Of a stretch of DNA of 64,000 bases, positions 54,775 through 63,565 are shown in pieces; the stretch's first letter is position 1, and every line of letters starts with the position of its first letter. Below the pieces are notes generated by a model. The model saw nothing but the letters and a program-made list of their open reading frames with translations, was not told the origin of the DNA and made no database searches. The stretch is from contig NZ_BDCI01000023.1 in the NCBI RefSeq assembly GCF_001613425.1, positions 310,001-374,000 of the forward strand, in the 5' to 3' direction. A program made the position numbers and the translations under genes. The stretch comes from Nocardia vulneris (lineage in GTDB: Bacteria > Actinomycetota > Actinomycetes > Mycobacteriales > Mycobacteriaceae).

Positions 54775-55989
54775 ATGACCACCGAGGCATATGTTTTCGA
54801 GGCCATCCGCACTCCGCGCGGCAAGGGTAAGCGCACCGGTTCGCTGCACGAGGTCAAGCCGATCTCCCTGGTGGTCGGCCTGATCGAGGAGCTGCGCGTG
54901 CGGTTCCCCGACCTCGACGAGAATCGGATCTCCGACGTGGTGCTCGGCTGCGTCACGCCGGTCGGTGATCAGGGCATGGATATCGCCCGCACGGCGGTGA
55001 ATCTGGCCGGGCTGCCCGACACGGTCGGTGGCGTGCAGATCAACCGGTTCTGCGGTTCGGGACTCTCGGCGGTCGGGATGGCTGCCGCCAGTGTGCGTTC
55101 CGGGTTCGAAGAGCTCGTCATCGCGGGTGGCGTGGAGTCCATGTCCCGGGTCGACATGGGCAGCGATCGCGGGGCGATGGCCTACGACGCGGCCACCGCC
55201 TACGACAACTACTTCGTCCCGCAGGGTGTGGCGTGTGATCTGCTCGCCACCATCGAGGGGTACTCGCGCGGGGAGGTGGACGAGTTCGCGGTGCGCTCGC
55301 AGCAGCGCGCGGCGGCGGCGTGGGACGGCGGGTACTTCGCCAAATCGGTGGTGCCGGTGCGTGATCAGAACGGCGTCACGATTCTGGATCGGGACGAGCA
55401 CGTGCGCAGGGACACCACCGTCGCCGATTTGGCCAAGCTGGCGCCCGCGTTCGCGGGCATCGGCGAGTTCGGCGGCTTCGATGCCGTTGCCGCGCAGAAG
55501 TATCCGTTCGTGGAGCAGGTCGACCATGTGCACACCGGCGGCAACAGCTCCGGCATCGTGGACGGCGCCGCGCTCGTCCTCGTCGGCAGCAAGGCCGCCG
55601 GTGCGGCGAGCGGCCTGGTGCCGCGGGCGCGCATCGTCTCCTACGTGACCAGCGGCGCCGACCCGGTGCTCATGTTCGAAGGCCCGATTCCGGCGGTGGA
55701 CAAGGCTCTCGCGCTCGCGGGGCTGACCGTCGATCAGATCGATGTGTTCGAGATGAACGAGGCATTCGCCGCCGTCGCGCTGAAGGTGCAGCGGCACTTC
55801 GGGATCCCCGACGACAAATACAACGTGAACGGCGGTGCCATCGCCATGGGCCACCCGCTCGGCGCGACCGGGGCCATCCTGGTCGGCACCGTGCTCGACG
55901 AGCTCGAGCGCAGCAACGGCCGCTACGGCCTGATCACACTCTGCGTCGCCGGCGGCATGGGTGTCGCCGCCATCATCGAGAGGGTCTGA
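54775..55989 (+). CDS. fadA: Acetyl-CoA acyltransferase (thiolase)
   Basis: 404 aa. ATG at 54775; GAAGGGATC sits upstream. It cleaves 3-ketoacyl-CoA with CoA. Catalytic Cys93 in INRFCGSGLS, His in AMGHPLGATGA, second Cys in TLCVAGGMGVA. HTGGNSSGIVDGAALV and FEMNEAFAAVALKV are further family signatures. In M. tuberculosis FadA (Rv0859) forms the trifunctional complex with FadB (Rv0860), whose counterpart follows here after 4 bases. Confidence 0.95.
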   Translation: MTTEAYVFEAIRTPRGKGKRTGSLHEVKPISLVVGLIEELRVRFPDLDENRISDVVLGCVTPVGDQGMDIARTAVNLAGLPDTVGGVQINRFCGSGLSAVGMAAASVRSGFEELVIAGGVESMSRVDMGSDRGAMAYDAATAYDNYFVPQGVACDLLATIEGYSRGEVDEFAVRSQQRAAAAWDGGYFAKSVVPVRDQNGVTILDRDEHVRRDTTVADLAKLAPAFAGIGEFGGFDAVAAQKYPFVEQVDHVHTGGNSSGIVDGAALVLVGSKAAGAASGLVPRARIVSYVTSGADPVLMFEGPIPAVDKALALAGLTVDQIDVFEMNEAFAAVALKVQRHFGIPDDKYNVNGGAIAMGHPLGATGAILVGTVLDELERSNGRYGLITLCVAGGMGVAAIIERV

Positions 55990-55993
55990 ACCC

Positions 55994-58150
55994 ATGTCCG
56001 AGAACACCATTCGCTGGGACCGGGACGCGGACGGCATCGTCACGCTGACCCTGGACGCGCCGGACCAGCAGGCCAACACCATCACCGACGCCTTCCGGTC
56101 GTCGCTCACCGCGGCACTGGACCGGATCGCTGCGGAATCCGGCGACATCAGCGGTGTCGTCCTCACCTCGGCCAAGAAGACCTTCTTCGCGGGCATGGAC
56201 CTGAATGTCCTGCTGGAACAGCTCGTTCCGGCCGAGCCCGCCGAGATACTGGCGGTCACCACCGAATTCAAGAGTCAGCTGCGCCGCCTGGAGACGATCG
56301 GCAAGCCGGTGGTGGCGGCGATCAACGGGGCGGCCCTCGGCGGCGGCCTCGAACTGGCGCTGGCCACCCACCATCGCATCGCGGCGGATGTGCGTGGCAA
56401 CCAGATCGGCTTGCCCGAGGTGCTGCTCGGTGTGCTGCCCGGCGCGGGCGGCATCGGTCGCGCGGTGCGGTTGATCGGTATCCAGAACGCGCTCATGCAG
56501 GTGCTGCTCACCGGCGCGCGGATGACCCCGGCCAAAGCGCTGAAGGTCGGGCTGGTCGACGAAATCGTCGGCAGCGTAGAAGAATTGGTGCCTGCCGCCA
56601 AGGCGTGGATCAAAGCCAACCCGGACAAGAACGCCCAGCCCTGGGATGTGCAGGGCTACAAGCTTCCCGGCGGCTCCCCGGCCACGCCGGCGTTCGCCGC
56701 CAATCTGCCCGCGTTCCCGGCGAATCTGCGCAAACAGCTCAAGGGCAACAATCACATGCCCGCGCCGCGCGCCATCATGGCCGCCGCGCTGGAGGGCGCA
56801 CAGGTCGACTTCGACACCGCGCAAAAGATCGAATCGCGCTACTTCGTGTCCCTGGTAAAAAGCCAGGTGGCCCGGAACATGATCCAGGCGTTCTTCTTCG
56901 ACCTGCAGCAGGTCGAGCGCGGCGCGGCCCGGCCCGCCGGCATCGAGCAGCAACCGATCAAGAAGGTCGGCGTTCTCGGCGCGGGCATGATGGGCGCCGG
57001 CATCGCCTACGTCACCGCCAAGGCCGGCATCGAGGTAGTGCTGAAAGACATTTCGCTCGAAGCGGCCGAGAAGGGCAAGACCTATTCGGCGAACCTCGAA
57101 GCCAAGGCGCTGGCCAAAGGCCGTACCACCGAAGAGAAGTCGAAGGCCCTGCTGGACCGCATCACCCCGACCGCCGACGCCGCCGATTTCGCCGGCGTGG
57201 ACTTCGTCGTCGAGGCGGTCTTCGAGAACCCTGAGCTGAAGCACAAGGTGTTCCAGGAGATCGAGGGCATCGTCGAGCCCGGCGCGGTCCTCGGCTCCAA
57301 CACTTCGTCGCTGCCGATCACCGGACTGGCCGAGGGAGTGCAGCGCCCCGTTGACTTCATCGGCATCCATTTCTTCTCACCGGTCGAATCCATGCAGCCG
57401 ATCGAGATCATCAAGGGCGAAAAGACTTCCGACGCCACCCTGGCCCGCGCGATCGACTACACCCTGGCGATCAAGAAGTATCCGATCGTCGTCAACGACG
57501 GCCGCGGCTTCTTCACCACCCGCGTGTTCTCCCTGTGGCTGCTCGAGGCAATGACCATGCTCTCCGAGGGCATCGACCCCGCCATCATCGAACAGGCCGG
57601 TTTCCAAGCCGGATACCCGGCCGCCCCCTTGCAGGTCGCCGACGAGCTGTCTTTCGGCACCATCCGCAAGATCATGGACGAATCCATCGCCGCCGCCGAA
57701 GCCGAAGGTCTCGCCCTCGCCGAATCCATCCCCACCGCCCGCGAGGTCATCGTCACCCTCATGGACCGCTTCGACCGCAACGGAAAGCTCGCCGGCGCAG
57801 GCTTCTACGACTACACCGACGGCAAACGCACCAGCCTCTGGAACACCCTGCGCACCGAATTCCACACCACCCGCGAACTCTCGGTCCCTTTCGAAGACCT
57901 TCAAGACCGCCTGATGTTCATCCAAGCCCTCGAAACCCAAAAATGCTTCGATGAGGGCGTCATCGCCGCCGACCCCGACGCCAACATCGGCTCCATCTTC
58001 GGCATCGGGTTCCCCGCCTGGACCGGCGGGGTGCGCCAGTTCGTCCAGGGGTATCCAGGTGGACGTTCTGAATTCCTAGCTCGCACAGAGGAATTGGCTG
58101 AACGCTACGGTGCGCGGTTCCGTGCACCAGAAAGCCTGCGCGCCGAATAG
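55994..58150 (+). CDS. fadB: Multifunctional beta-oxidation protein (enoyl-CoA hydratase / 3-hydroxyacyl-CoA dehydrogenase)
   Basis: 718 aa. The N-terminal crotonase half keeps both catalytic glutamates (GGGLELALATHH and GLPEVLLGV). The dehydrogenase half has NAD Rossmann GVLGAGMMGAGIAYV (~325), VDFVVEAVFENPELK, catalytic His in GIHFFSPVESM, then KKYPIVVNDGRGFFTTRV. The C-terminal HAD domain is complete. Same length class as M. tuberculosis FadB. It catalyses hydration and NAD-dependent oxidation of acyl-CoAs. Start ATG 55994 is 4 bases after the fadA stop, so coupled translation is likely. Confidence 0.95.
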   Translation: MSENTIRWDRDADGIVTLTLDAPDQQANTITDAFRSSLTAALDRIAAESGDISGVVLTSAKKTFFAGMDLNVLLEQLVPAEPAEILAVTTEFKSQLRRLETIGKPVVAAINGAALGGGLELALATHHRIAADVRGNQIGLPEVLLGVLPGAGGIGRAVRLIGIQNALMQVLLTGARMTPAKALKVGLVDEIVGSVEELVPAAKAWIKANPDKNAQPWDVQGYKLPGGSPATPAFAANLPAFPANLRKQLKGNNHMPAPRAIMAAALEGAQVDFDTAQKIESRYFVSLVKSQVARNMIQAFFFDLQQVERGAARPAGIEQQPIKKVGVLGAGMMGAGIAYVTAKAGIEVVLKDISLEAAEKGKTYSANLEAKALAKGRTTEEKSKALLDRITPTADAADFAGVDFVVEAVFENPELKHKVFQEIEGIVEPGAVLGSNTSSLPITGLAEGVQRPVDFIGIHFFSPVESMQPIEIIKGEKTSDATLARAIDYTLAIKKYPIVVNDGRGFFTTRVFSLWLLEAMTMLSEGIDPAIIEQAGFQAGYPAAPLQVADELSFGTIRKIMDESIAAAEAEGLALAESIPTAREVIVTLMDRFDRNGKLAGAGFYDYTDGKRTSLWNTLRTEFHTTRELSVPFEDLQDRLMFIQALETQKCFDEGVIAADPDANIGSIFGIGFPAWTGGVRQFVQGYPGGRSEFLARTEELAERYGARFRAPESLRAE

Positions 58151-58161
58151 AGGTCCCGCGC

Positions 58162-59121
58162 TCACCCGCGCCGGAAGACGGTGCTGCGGTGCCACGCAAA
58201 GTACGGTTCCGACCCGACTTTGTGTGCACCGCAGGCCGACCCGGTCAGCGCTGCCAGGCGGTCACGAACCGCGGGTGTGGTCGCCGCATCGCTGATGATC
58301 AGTCGACCGCTGTCATCGACAGAAACCCATCCGTCCTCATACAGAGCGTCACAACCGAAGGTGCACGCGAGCATCGCCACGTTCGACAGGTCACGGCGTT
58401 CGTCGGGCGTGCAATGCTGTCGTTTCTTGATGTGCGCAGCAACCAGCAGTCCCGTCGGGAACTCGTGTCCGCAGAGTGCGCAGACACCGGTCTCGCCGGA
58501 ACCGCACAGGATTCGACGCAGTCGTGCCTGCTCGCGCCGTATCTTGACGCGAGCATGGCCGTCGGTCTCGCCCACCGGTTCTTCGGCCACGAGCGCGGCC
58601 CCCGACCGGGAGAGGTCGGTCGCGAGTTGCTCGGCGTCGGCCGGAGCGTAATCCGGGACAGTGATGCGCAAGAGCACCCGTTTGCGGTTGTTGCCCTCCT
58701 TTTTCGAAGCCGATGTGAGCCCGACCCGTCCTTGCGCCCGGGTGAGTTCGAGCCGCAATCGGGCAATATCGGAGACGTTCGCCATCACGATCGGACTGCT
58801 GATCAGCTGACGTTCAGTAGCTTCAAGTCTGGTCGCGTTCGCCGACACGACTTCCGCCCCCGATATCACTGCTTCCAGCTCACGCAACCGCCCGAGCAAC
58901 AGTTCGAACAGCGGCACGTAGTCGCTGTTGCGCGGCAAGGCGCTACCGACGACCCGACCCCCGGCACTCTCGATGATCAGCGAGAACGCATCCCCGTCGG
59001 CCACAACGGAGAACTCGGCATTGAGCTGCTTGCCGTCAGCCCCCTCAGCACGACGACGGACCGCCCGTCCGATGGTTACGGAATCTTCGATGACGCTGCT
59101 GGAGGCGTCGACTGCTTCCAT
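58162..59121 (-). CDS. HNH endonuclease-domain protein
   Basis: 319 aa from ATG 59121 (MEAVDASSSV); the frame upstream is not protein-like. Residues 1-~230 are of unknown fold, with charged helices. The C-terminal HNH domain reads GVCALCGHEFPTGLLVAAHI, then RRDLSNVAMLACTFGCDALYE, with four Cys for zinc and the catalytic HI and N residues. Related proteins are standalone restriction-like or McrA-type endonucleases of actinobacteria. Modification dependence or defence role is inferred only. Tail to tail with fadB, 11 bases apart. Confidence 0.8.
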   Translation of the reverse strand: MEAVDASSSVIEDSVTIGRAVRRRAEGADGKQLNAEFSVVADGDAFSLIIESAGGRVVGSALPRNSDYVPLFELLLGRLRELEAVISGAEVVSANATRLEATERQLISSPIVMANVSDIARLRLELTRAQGRVGLTSASKKEGNNRKRVLLRITVPDYAPADAEQLATDLSRSGAALVAEEPVGETDGHARVKIRREQARLRRILCGSGETGVCALCGHEFPTGLLVAAHIKKRQHCTPDERRDLSNVAMLACTFGCDALYEDGWVSVDDSGRLIISDAATTPAVRDRLAALTGSACGAHKVGSEPYFAWHRSTVFRRG

Positions 59122-59257
59122 ACCGCGGACTGTAGACCGTCGCACCGACACCGCCAGGCCCGTCCGCGATGCAAGTGCCCAGCCACGTCCCGATGGGACA
59201 ATATCTCCCAATCTTGGGGTCATGGATTCGGTGCCCGCCTCTGGCATGGTGGTCGGC

Positions 59258-59491
59258 ATGCGAAATGTATGGAGATCATTTGCAGCCTCCGCCGCGGCGT
59301 TGGTTGTGGTCGGGGTGGTGGCGGGCAACGCGAATGCCGAAGGCATGTTCATCGGCGAGTATCAGACTCACGGGGAGTGCGTGCGCGAGGGGGAGAAGTG
59401 GCAAGCGTGGTACGGCAGCTCCGACACCCGGCCGGACTGCGTCTATGGTCAGCAGGGGAGTGGCTGGCAACTGTGGATCCGCTCGATCTGA
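59258..59491 (+). CDS. Small secreted protein, 77 aa
   Basis: ATG 59258. Signal peptide 1-27 (FAASAAALVVVGVVAGNANAEG). Mature ~50 residues with Cys pair (GECVRE and PDCVYG) and Trp-rich end (SGWQLWIRSI). Probably a disulfide-bonded extracellular peptide; family unknown. It is divergent from the HNH gene. A hairpin (59595-59625) follows. Confidence 0.65.
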   Translation: MRNVWRSFAASAAALVVVGVVAGNANAEGMFIGEYQTHGECVREGEKWQAWYGSSDTRPDCVYGQQGSGWQLWIRSI

Positions 59492-60014
59492 CGGGTACGA
59501 CTCGCCTGCGAATGACGGTCCAGGCAACATGATTCGGCCGAGCTACCGGCGACGGTAACCGCGGGGGTGGGGGAGCCATCAGGCGAAAGGAGCGCATGGC
59601 GTGTCGGCGATGCTGACACGCCATGTCTGCTATGCGGCGAGGCAAGCTCTTCGCTGTGCCCTCGACAGGGCCTGTCGAACATGAGAACGGGGACGACCTG
59701 CGGTCTCCGGGTGGACGGCTGGTGATCGAAGCGAGCTACCAGCTGTGACTGTTTGTGCTTCTTGTTCTGCTGGTCCGGCGGTACGACTTGACCGCTGACG
59801 CACCCGGCATCGCGCACGCCCACCAGACCCAGACTTACGACGGCTCGCGCACAAGTTCACCGCGGCGTGGTGCACGCTGCTGGTCACCGATCCCTCACTT
59901 GGGGTATCTGCGCCCCACACGCCTATTAGCAATGCATTCTGGGTCATGCGGTGTCACTGAGGTGCTTTGTAGGCTCCGGATCGTTCCTATTCGGCTTCAG
60001 GAGAAGAGAACTCA
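59492..60014. other. Intergenic, 523 bases, no convincing gene
   Basis: No reading frame of protein-like composition. It contains an 11-bp hairpin (59595-59625) and a 7-3-7 palindrome TCGACAG-GGC-CTGTCGA (59662-59678). A more AT-rich stretch near 59920-60010 probably holds the promoter of the next small gene. Confidence 0.55.
59595..59625. terminator. 11-bp hairpin after small secreted gene
   Basis: CATGGCGTGTC (59595-59605) pairs perfectly with 59615-59625 over a 9-nt loop. About 100 bases after the stop of the small secreted gene. No T-run. Confidence 0.5.
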
Positions 60015-60239
60015 ATGCGCAAGTCTCGTTTGTCAGTATGTGGCTCAATACTCGGTGCGTTGTTCAGTGCTACCGTTTTGATGGGCGTTGGCGCTGCGGG
60101 CGCGGACCCGATTCCGCTCGAAACGCCCGCGGCGGTGCCGGAAGCCGACGTCATCGTCGGTGGCCCCTGCCTTCCGACCGGTGAATCGGTACTGCCCTGC
60201 CTGATCAACAGCTTGTCGTCGGGAGTTGTGCGACCCTGA
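60015..60239 (+). CDS. Small secreted protein, 74 aa
   Basis: ATG 60015; the SD AGGAGAAGAG lies just ahead. Signal peptide 1-30 (LGALFSATVLMGVGAAGADP). The mature part is acidic (VPEADVIVGG) with two cysteines (GGPCLPTGE and LPCLINS). Typical of Nocardia/Mycobacterium small exported unknowns; no family name can be given. Confidence 0.65.
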   Translation: MRKSRLSVCGSILGALFSATVLMGVGAAGADPIPLETPAAVPEADVIVGGPCLPTGESVLPCLINSLSSGVVRP

Positions 60240-60416
60240 ACCCCGCGGACCGAAACGCCCACCGTCGCGCGACGGGCCGCCCGAGGTGGAGTCGATGTAG
60301 AGCAGATGCGGGAGCTCGTGCCACACGACGCCTGGCCGGCAGCTGCTGACCAGGCGTCACGTGGCCCGCGAATCCCTTGGGGCTGAGCAGCTTTCCCGGC
60401 CGAGAGGACCCTATTC

Positions 60417-60761
60417 GTGGGTGACATCGATGGCGAGGAATTCGAGACCTTCCAGCAGGCTCACTACCGGCAGTTGCGGATATTCAAACTGAGTACGCTA
60501 TACGCCGACGAGGTGGCTCGGCTGGTGTCCATCGGTCCACCGCCGCCGATGGCGGCCGGCGGTGCCATCGGCCGCATCCTCTATTACGAGTACCACCGGC
60601 CGACCCGCGACGAAGTCGAGGCCACCGTGGCGATGATGCAGGCCGAAAACGTGATCAGCGAACAGAAAGCCGACATTGAGCGCGCCGCTCTCGATGCTGC
60701 CCCCAGTGGCGTCGTCGTGGCGCGGCTCGAGTTCCTCGCCGACCCTGACCGGCCGCGGTGA
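60417..60761 (+). CDS. Hypothetical protein, 114 aa
   Basis: GTG start 60417, GAGAGGACC 10 bases upstream. Sequence FETFQQAHYRQLRIFKLSTLYADEV then AIGRILYYEYHRPTRDEVEATVAMMQAENVISEQKA; mostly helical, charged. No known motif. The same frame continues open for ~50 codons after its stop, with protein-like text (see findings). It may be a broken or shortened gene. Confidence 0.5.
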   Translation: MGDIDGEEFETFQQAHYRQLRIFKLSTLYADEVARLVSIGPPPPMAAGGAIGRILYYEYHRPTRDEVEATVAMMQAENVISEQKADIERAALDAAPSGVVVARLEFLADPDRPR

Positions 60762-60931
60762 ACCCGCGAAGCAGGCTTCGACGCGAACGTTCCGACCTCT
60801 GCGAGGATCTGCGACGCGCTGCGGCGTGGCAGGGGCAACTACCCCGTCGACCGCGAGATCAAAGAAGCGATGCTGGCCGTTGCCCTCGATAGATCCCCAC
60901 CTGGGCGAGGCCGCGTTTCCCATGTTCGCTG

Positions 60932-61004
60932 TGCCCTCGGCAGGATTCGAACCTGCGACACCCGCTTTAGGAGAGCGGTGCTCTATCCCCTGAGCTACGA
61001 GGGC
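60932..61004 (-). tRNA. tRNA-Arg (anticodon CCU)
   Basis: 73 nt on the minus strand. Acceptor stem GCCCTCG/CGAGGGC with discriminator A. D-arm GCTCAGGGGATAGAGC, anticodon stem-loop CCGCT-CTCCTAA-AGCGG (anticodon CCU), then T-arm GCAGGTTCGAATCCTGC. All four stems pair. No CCA is encoded. It reads AGG codons. It is the only tRNA seen in the window. Confidence 0.97.
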
Positions 61005-61137
61005 TGGCCGGGATGGCTCCCGGACGTTCGGGAGTCTACCGGGTGGGGGTGGGAGACGCCGCATCCGCCGGTGGACAGGACGAGGGGGAACTGGGGGCGG
61101 CGTTGTGCGAGTGGGGTGTGCCACCAGTTCCTCCTGA

Positions 61138-62019
61138 TCATGAAGGTTTGACGCCGACGGCGATGATGTAGTCGGTCCAGGGGCCCCAGAGGGTTAGGGC
61201 GGGGCGGCTGAAGGCTAGGCGGAGGGCGGGGTTGACGCGGCGCATGTCGGGGTCGCGGAGGCGTTTGGTGAGGTAGTCGGCGAGGGGGGCATAGACGTGG
61301 CGGCGGATGGAGTAGGTGACTACGTCGGTGAAGCCTGCGGTTTGTAAGGCTTGGTGGTAGCGGTGGATGTCGAAGACGTTGGCCAACGGTGGGCGGTCGC
61401 CGAGGTTCGGGAAAGCGGTGCGGGGGACGATGTCGGCGGTGACGAGTTTGCCGCCGGGGCGTAGGACGCGGTGCGCTTCGCGGAAGAACTTGGGGTAGGA
61501 CGGGAAGTGGAAGGCCGATTCCAGGGCGGTCACTTTGGTGCAGGACTCGTTGTCGCGGGGGAGATCGATCGCGGAGCCGTATTCGTATCGAATGCGTTGG
61601 GCCAGGCCGAGTTCGGCGGCGCGTCTGGTCGCGATCTCGATTTGTTCGACGGCGATGTTCATGCCGATGATCTGTTTCGGCGCGAATTCCTGCGCCCACA
61701 GGAAGTCCTGGTCGCCGTAGCCGAAGCCGATATCGAGCTGGATGTCGTCGGGGCCGAGTTCGGCTTCGCGGCCGACCAGGCGCGCCAGGTCGCGGCTCGC
61801 CTCGTCGAGGGTGGCCGGATTGTCGCGCCAGTAGCCGAGATTGATGAACAGGGAGTCCTCGCCGAACAGGTTCTGCGGGCCGACCACGTCGTATACCCGG
61901 CCCACGCGCTGGCCCGACGGCAGCAGCGGCACCTTCGCCCATTCGTAGCATTCGCGGGCCCACCGCAACGATCGGGTGCCGATGTCCTCGACGGGGATAT
62001 CGGCGGTGGTCAGCGTCAT
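61138..62019 (-). CDS. SAM-dependent methyltransferase (class I)
   Basis: 293 aa from ATG 62019 with GGGAGG upstream. Motif I is LDIGFGYGDQDFLWAQEF, followed by IIGMNIAVEQIEIATRRA, and ALESAFHFPSYPKFFREAHRVLRPGGKLVTADIV (motifs II/III). The set is of the UbiE/RebM-like O- or C-methyltransferases, similar to those of small-molecule pathways. Substrate unknown. It lies between the tRNA and a protease gene and shares their strand. Confidence 0.85.
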   Translation of the reverse strand: MTLTTADIPVEDIGTRSLRWARECYEWAKVPLLPSGQRVGRVYDVVGPQNLFGEDSLFINLGYWRDNPATLDEASRDLARLVGREAELGPDDIQLDIGFGYGDQDFLWAQEFAPKQIIGMNIAVEQIEIATRRAAELGLAQRIRYEYGSAIDLPRDNESCTKVTALESAFHFPSYPKFFREAHRVLRPGGKLVTADIVPRTAFPNLGDRPPLANVFDIHRYHQALQTAGFTDVVTYSIRRHVYAPLADYLTKRLRDPDMRRVNPALRLAFSRPALTLWGPWTDYIIAVGVKPS

Positions 62020-62123
62020 GGAACCTCCCGACGTGCGGCCGGCGGCACCGGCCGATCTCGATAGCAACAGTCTGAGACAGTTGCTACACGGGCGTCAAGG
62101 GCGGACTGTGCGGTTCGAGAAGA

Positions 62124-63485
62124 TCAGCCCAACCAGCGCAGCGCGCGGTCGAAGGCCGAGTCGAGATTCTGCGCGAACTCCGCTTCGGTGAAGACGGGCT
62201 CGCTCAACTCGGGCGGGATGCCCGCCCCGTCGAAGGTCCGCCCGTCCGAGGTCAGGAATTCTTCGTTGGGCAGGCCGAACCACCAGTCCGCGAATCTGGC
62301 GCCGGGCAGCTTGCGCTGCATGACGTCGGAGAAGACGCCCTGTGTCGGCTCGCCGATTCGCGTTGTGCGCGAGGGGCGTTCCAGCATCGCCTGGGTGAAG
62401 GTCTCGCCTGCGCTGGTGGTGGAGCCGCCGGTGAGTACGGCGATGGGGCCGGCGAAGGCGCTGCGCGCGGGCTCGACACGCAGCGGCTGCGGGTCGGTGC
62501 TGTGCGTCTTCTTGGCATAGGCGAAATACGGGCGATCGGTGAGGCGAGCGGCCAGCTGCAGGCCTAAACTGTCTGAGCCACCGCCGTTGATGCGGAGGTC
62601 GAGAACCAGTCCGCGTAGTCGGCCCAGCCGTTCCGGCGTGAAGATGGCGTCGAGGGCGCGGCCGAGTTCGGCACTGTCGGCGGCGAAGGTGCGTTCGGGC
62701 GTGAACCCGCTGAAGGCGGAAATTCGCAGGTAGCCGTGGTCTTGTCCGGGTATGTCGGCGTAACTGATGCGACCGTTGGCGTATTCGGTCAGCTGGTGGC
62801 CGGCGAGATCGCGCCGCTGGACGAATTCCTTGACCTGCTGGTCGAATGACGGACCGGGCATCGTGGTGCCGGGCCGGGTGGTACCGAAGAATCCGAGGTT
62901 ACCGGCGGAGACCGCCACGTGTGCGTCGTGCAGCGGCGCGATCATGTCGCGGAAGACGGTGAACAGTTCGGCGTCATCGCCCTGCCGTTCGGCGCGCACC
63001 GCGCGATCGCGGAACCGATCCCGGACCTGTTGCCAGTCAACACCTTTCGCGGCGAAGAACGGGTAGTTCTCCTGGAACGTCTGCCAGAACACGTCGAAGG
63101 CGGGCGGCTGCTGCGGGTCGTTGCACAGGGTCGGCAGCACAGGCAGGCGGCGCAGCGTGCGGTCGCCGGGTGAACCGTCGATGTGCAAGGAGGCTCGATC
63201 GGGTGAGCCTGCCGCGCGCACGGTGAGCACATCGTTGCCTGCGGTGACGAAGGTCGCGGGATCATCCGTGCGGGTGGCTGTCTCGTCTTTCACGCAACTG
63301 AGCGAGGTCGTCTGAAAGGTCTCGAGCACGTTGTCGTGGATCGCGAGTGCGGTGCCGTAGTCGGCGACCTGCCAGAAACCGGCGGGAAACTCGGCCGCAT
63401 CCTCCGGCCCGCATGCCGCGCTGATCGCGCCCGTTGCCACCAGCGCGGCCGTGACAACCGCGGTTCGATTGCGCTGCATGATCAT
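62124..63485 (-). CDS. S41-family (tricorn/C-terminal processing-like) protease lipoprotein
   Basis: 453 aa from ATG 63485 (the frame opens at 63503). The signal peptide ends AISAACGPED, a lipobox-like Cys, so a membrane-attached lipoprotein is likely. The protease core has DVFWQTFQENYPFFAAKGVDW, GLVLDLRINGGGSD and the catalytic region LTGGSTTSAGETFTQAM (Ser) with TRIGEPTQGVFSD. The typical PDZ domain is not obvious, as in tricorn-like S41 proteins. Substrate unknown. Confidence 0.85.
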   Translation of the reverse strand: MIMQRNRTAVVTAALVATGAISAACGPEDAAEFPAGFWQVADYGTALAIHDNVLETFQTTSLSCVKDETATRTDDPATFVTAGNDVLTVRAAGSPDRASLHIDGSPGDRTLRRLPVLPTLCNDPQQPPAFDVFWQTFQENYPFFAAKGVDWQQVRDRFRDRAVRAERQGDDAELFTVFRDMIAPLHDAHVAVSAGNLGFFGTTRPGTTMPGPSFDQQVKEFVQRRDLAGHQLTEYANGRISYADIPGQDHGYLRISAFSGFTPERTFAADSAELGRALDAIFTPERLGRLRGLVLDLRINGGGSDSLGLQLAARLTDRPYFAYAKKTHSTDPQPLRVEPARSAFAGPIAVLTGGSTTSAGETFTQAMLERPSRTTRIGEPTQGVFSDVMQRKLPGARFADWWFGLPNEEFLTSDGRTFDGAGIPPELSEPVFTEAEFAQNLDSAFDRALRWLG

Positions 63486-63565
63486 TCGACCACCGTCCGG
63501 CATCGGACCGGTCGATCACAACCGTGCAGACAGGCGTCCCCGGGTGTGGCCAGCTCTACCGTGAC

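Noticed and set aside
55973..57370. Minus-strand frame of 465 codons over fadB
   Set aside because: Shadow of fadB; composition is His/Gln/Arg-rich and without motifs.
60045..60326. Minus-strand text with HELPH (zinc-protease-like HExxH)
   Set aside because: Only a short stretch with no other protease features, and it overlaps the better supported small secreted gene at 60015.
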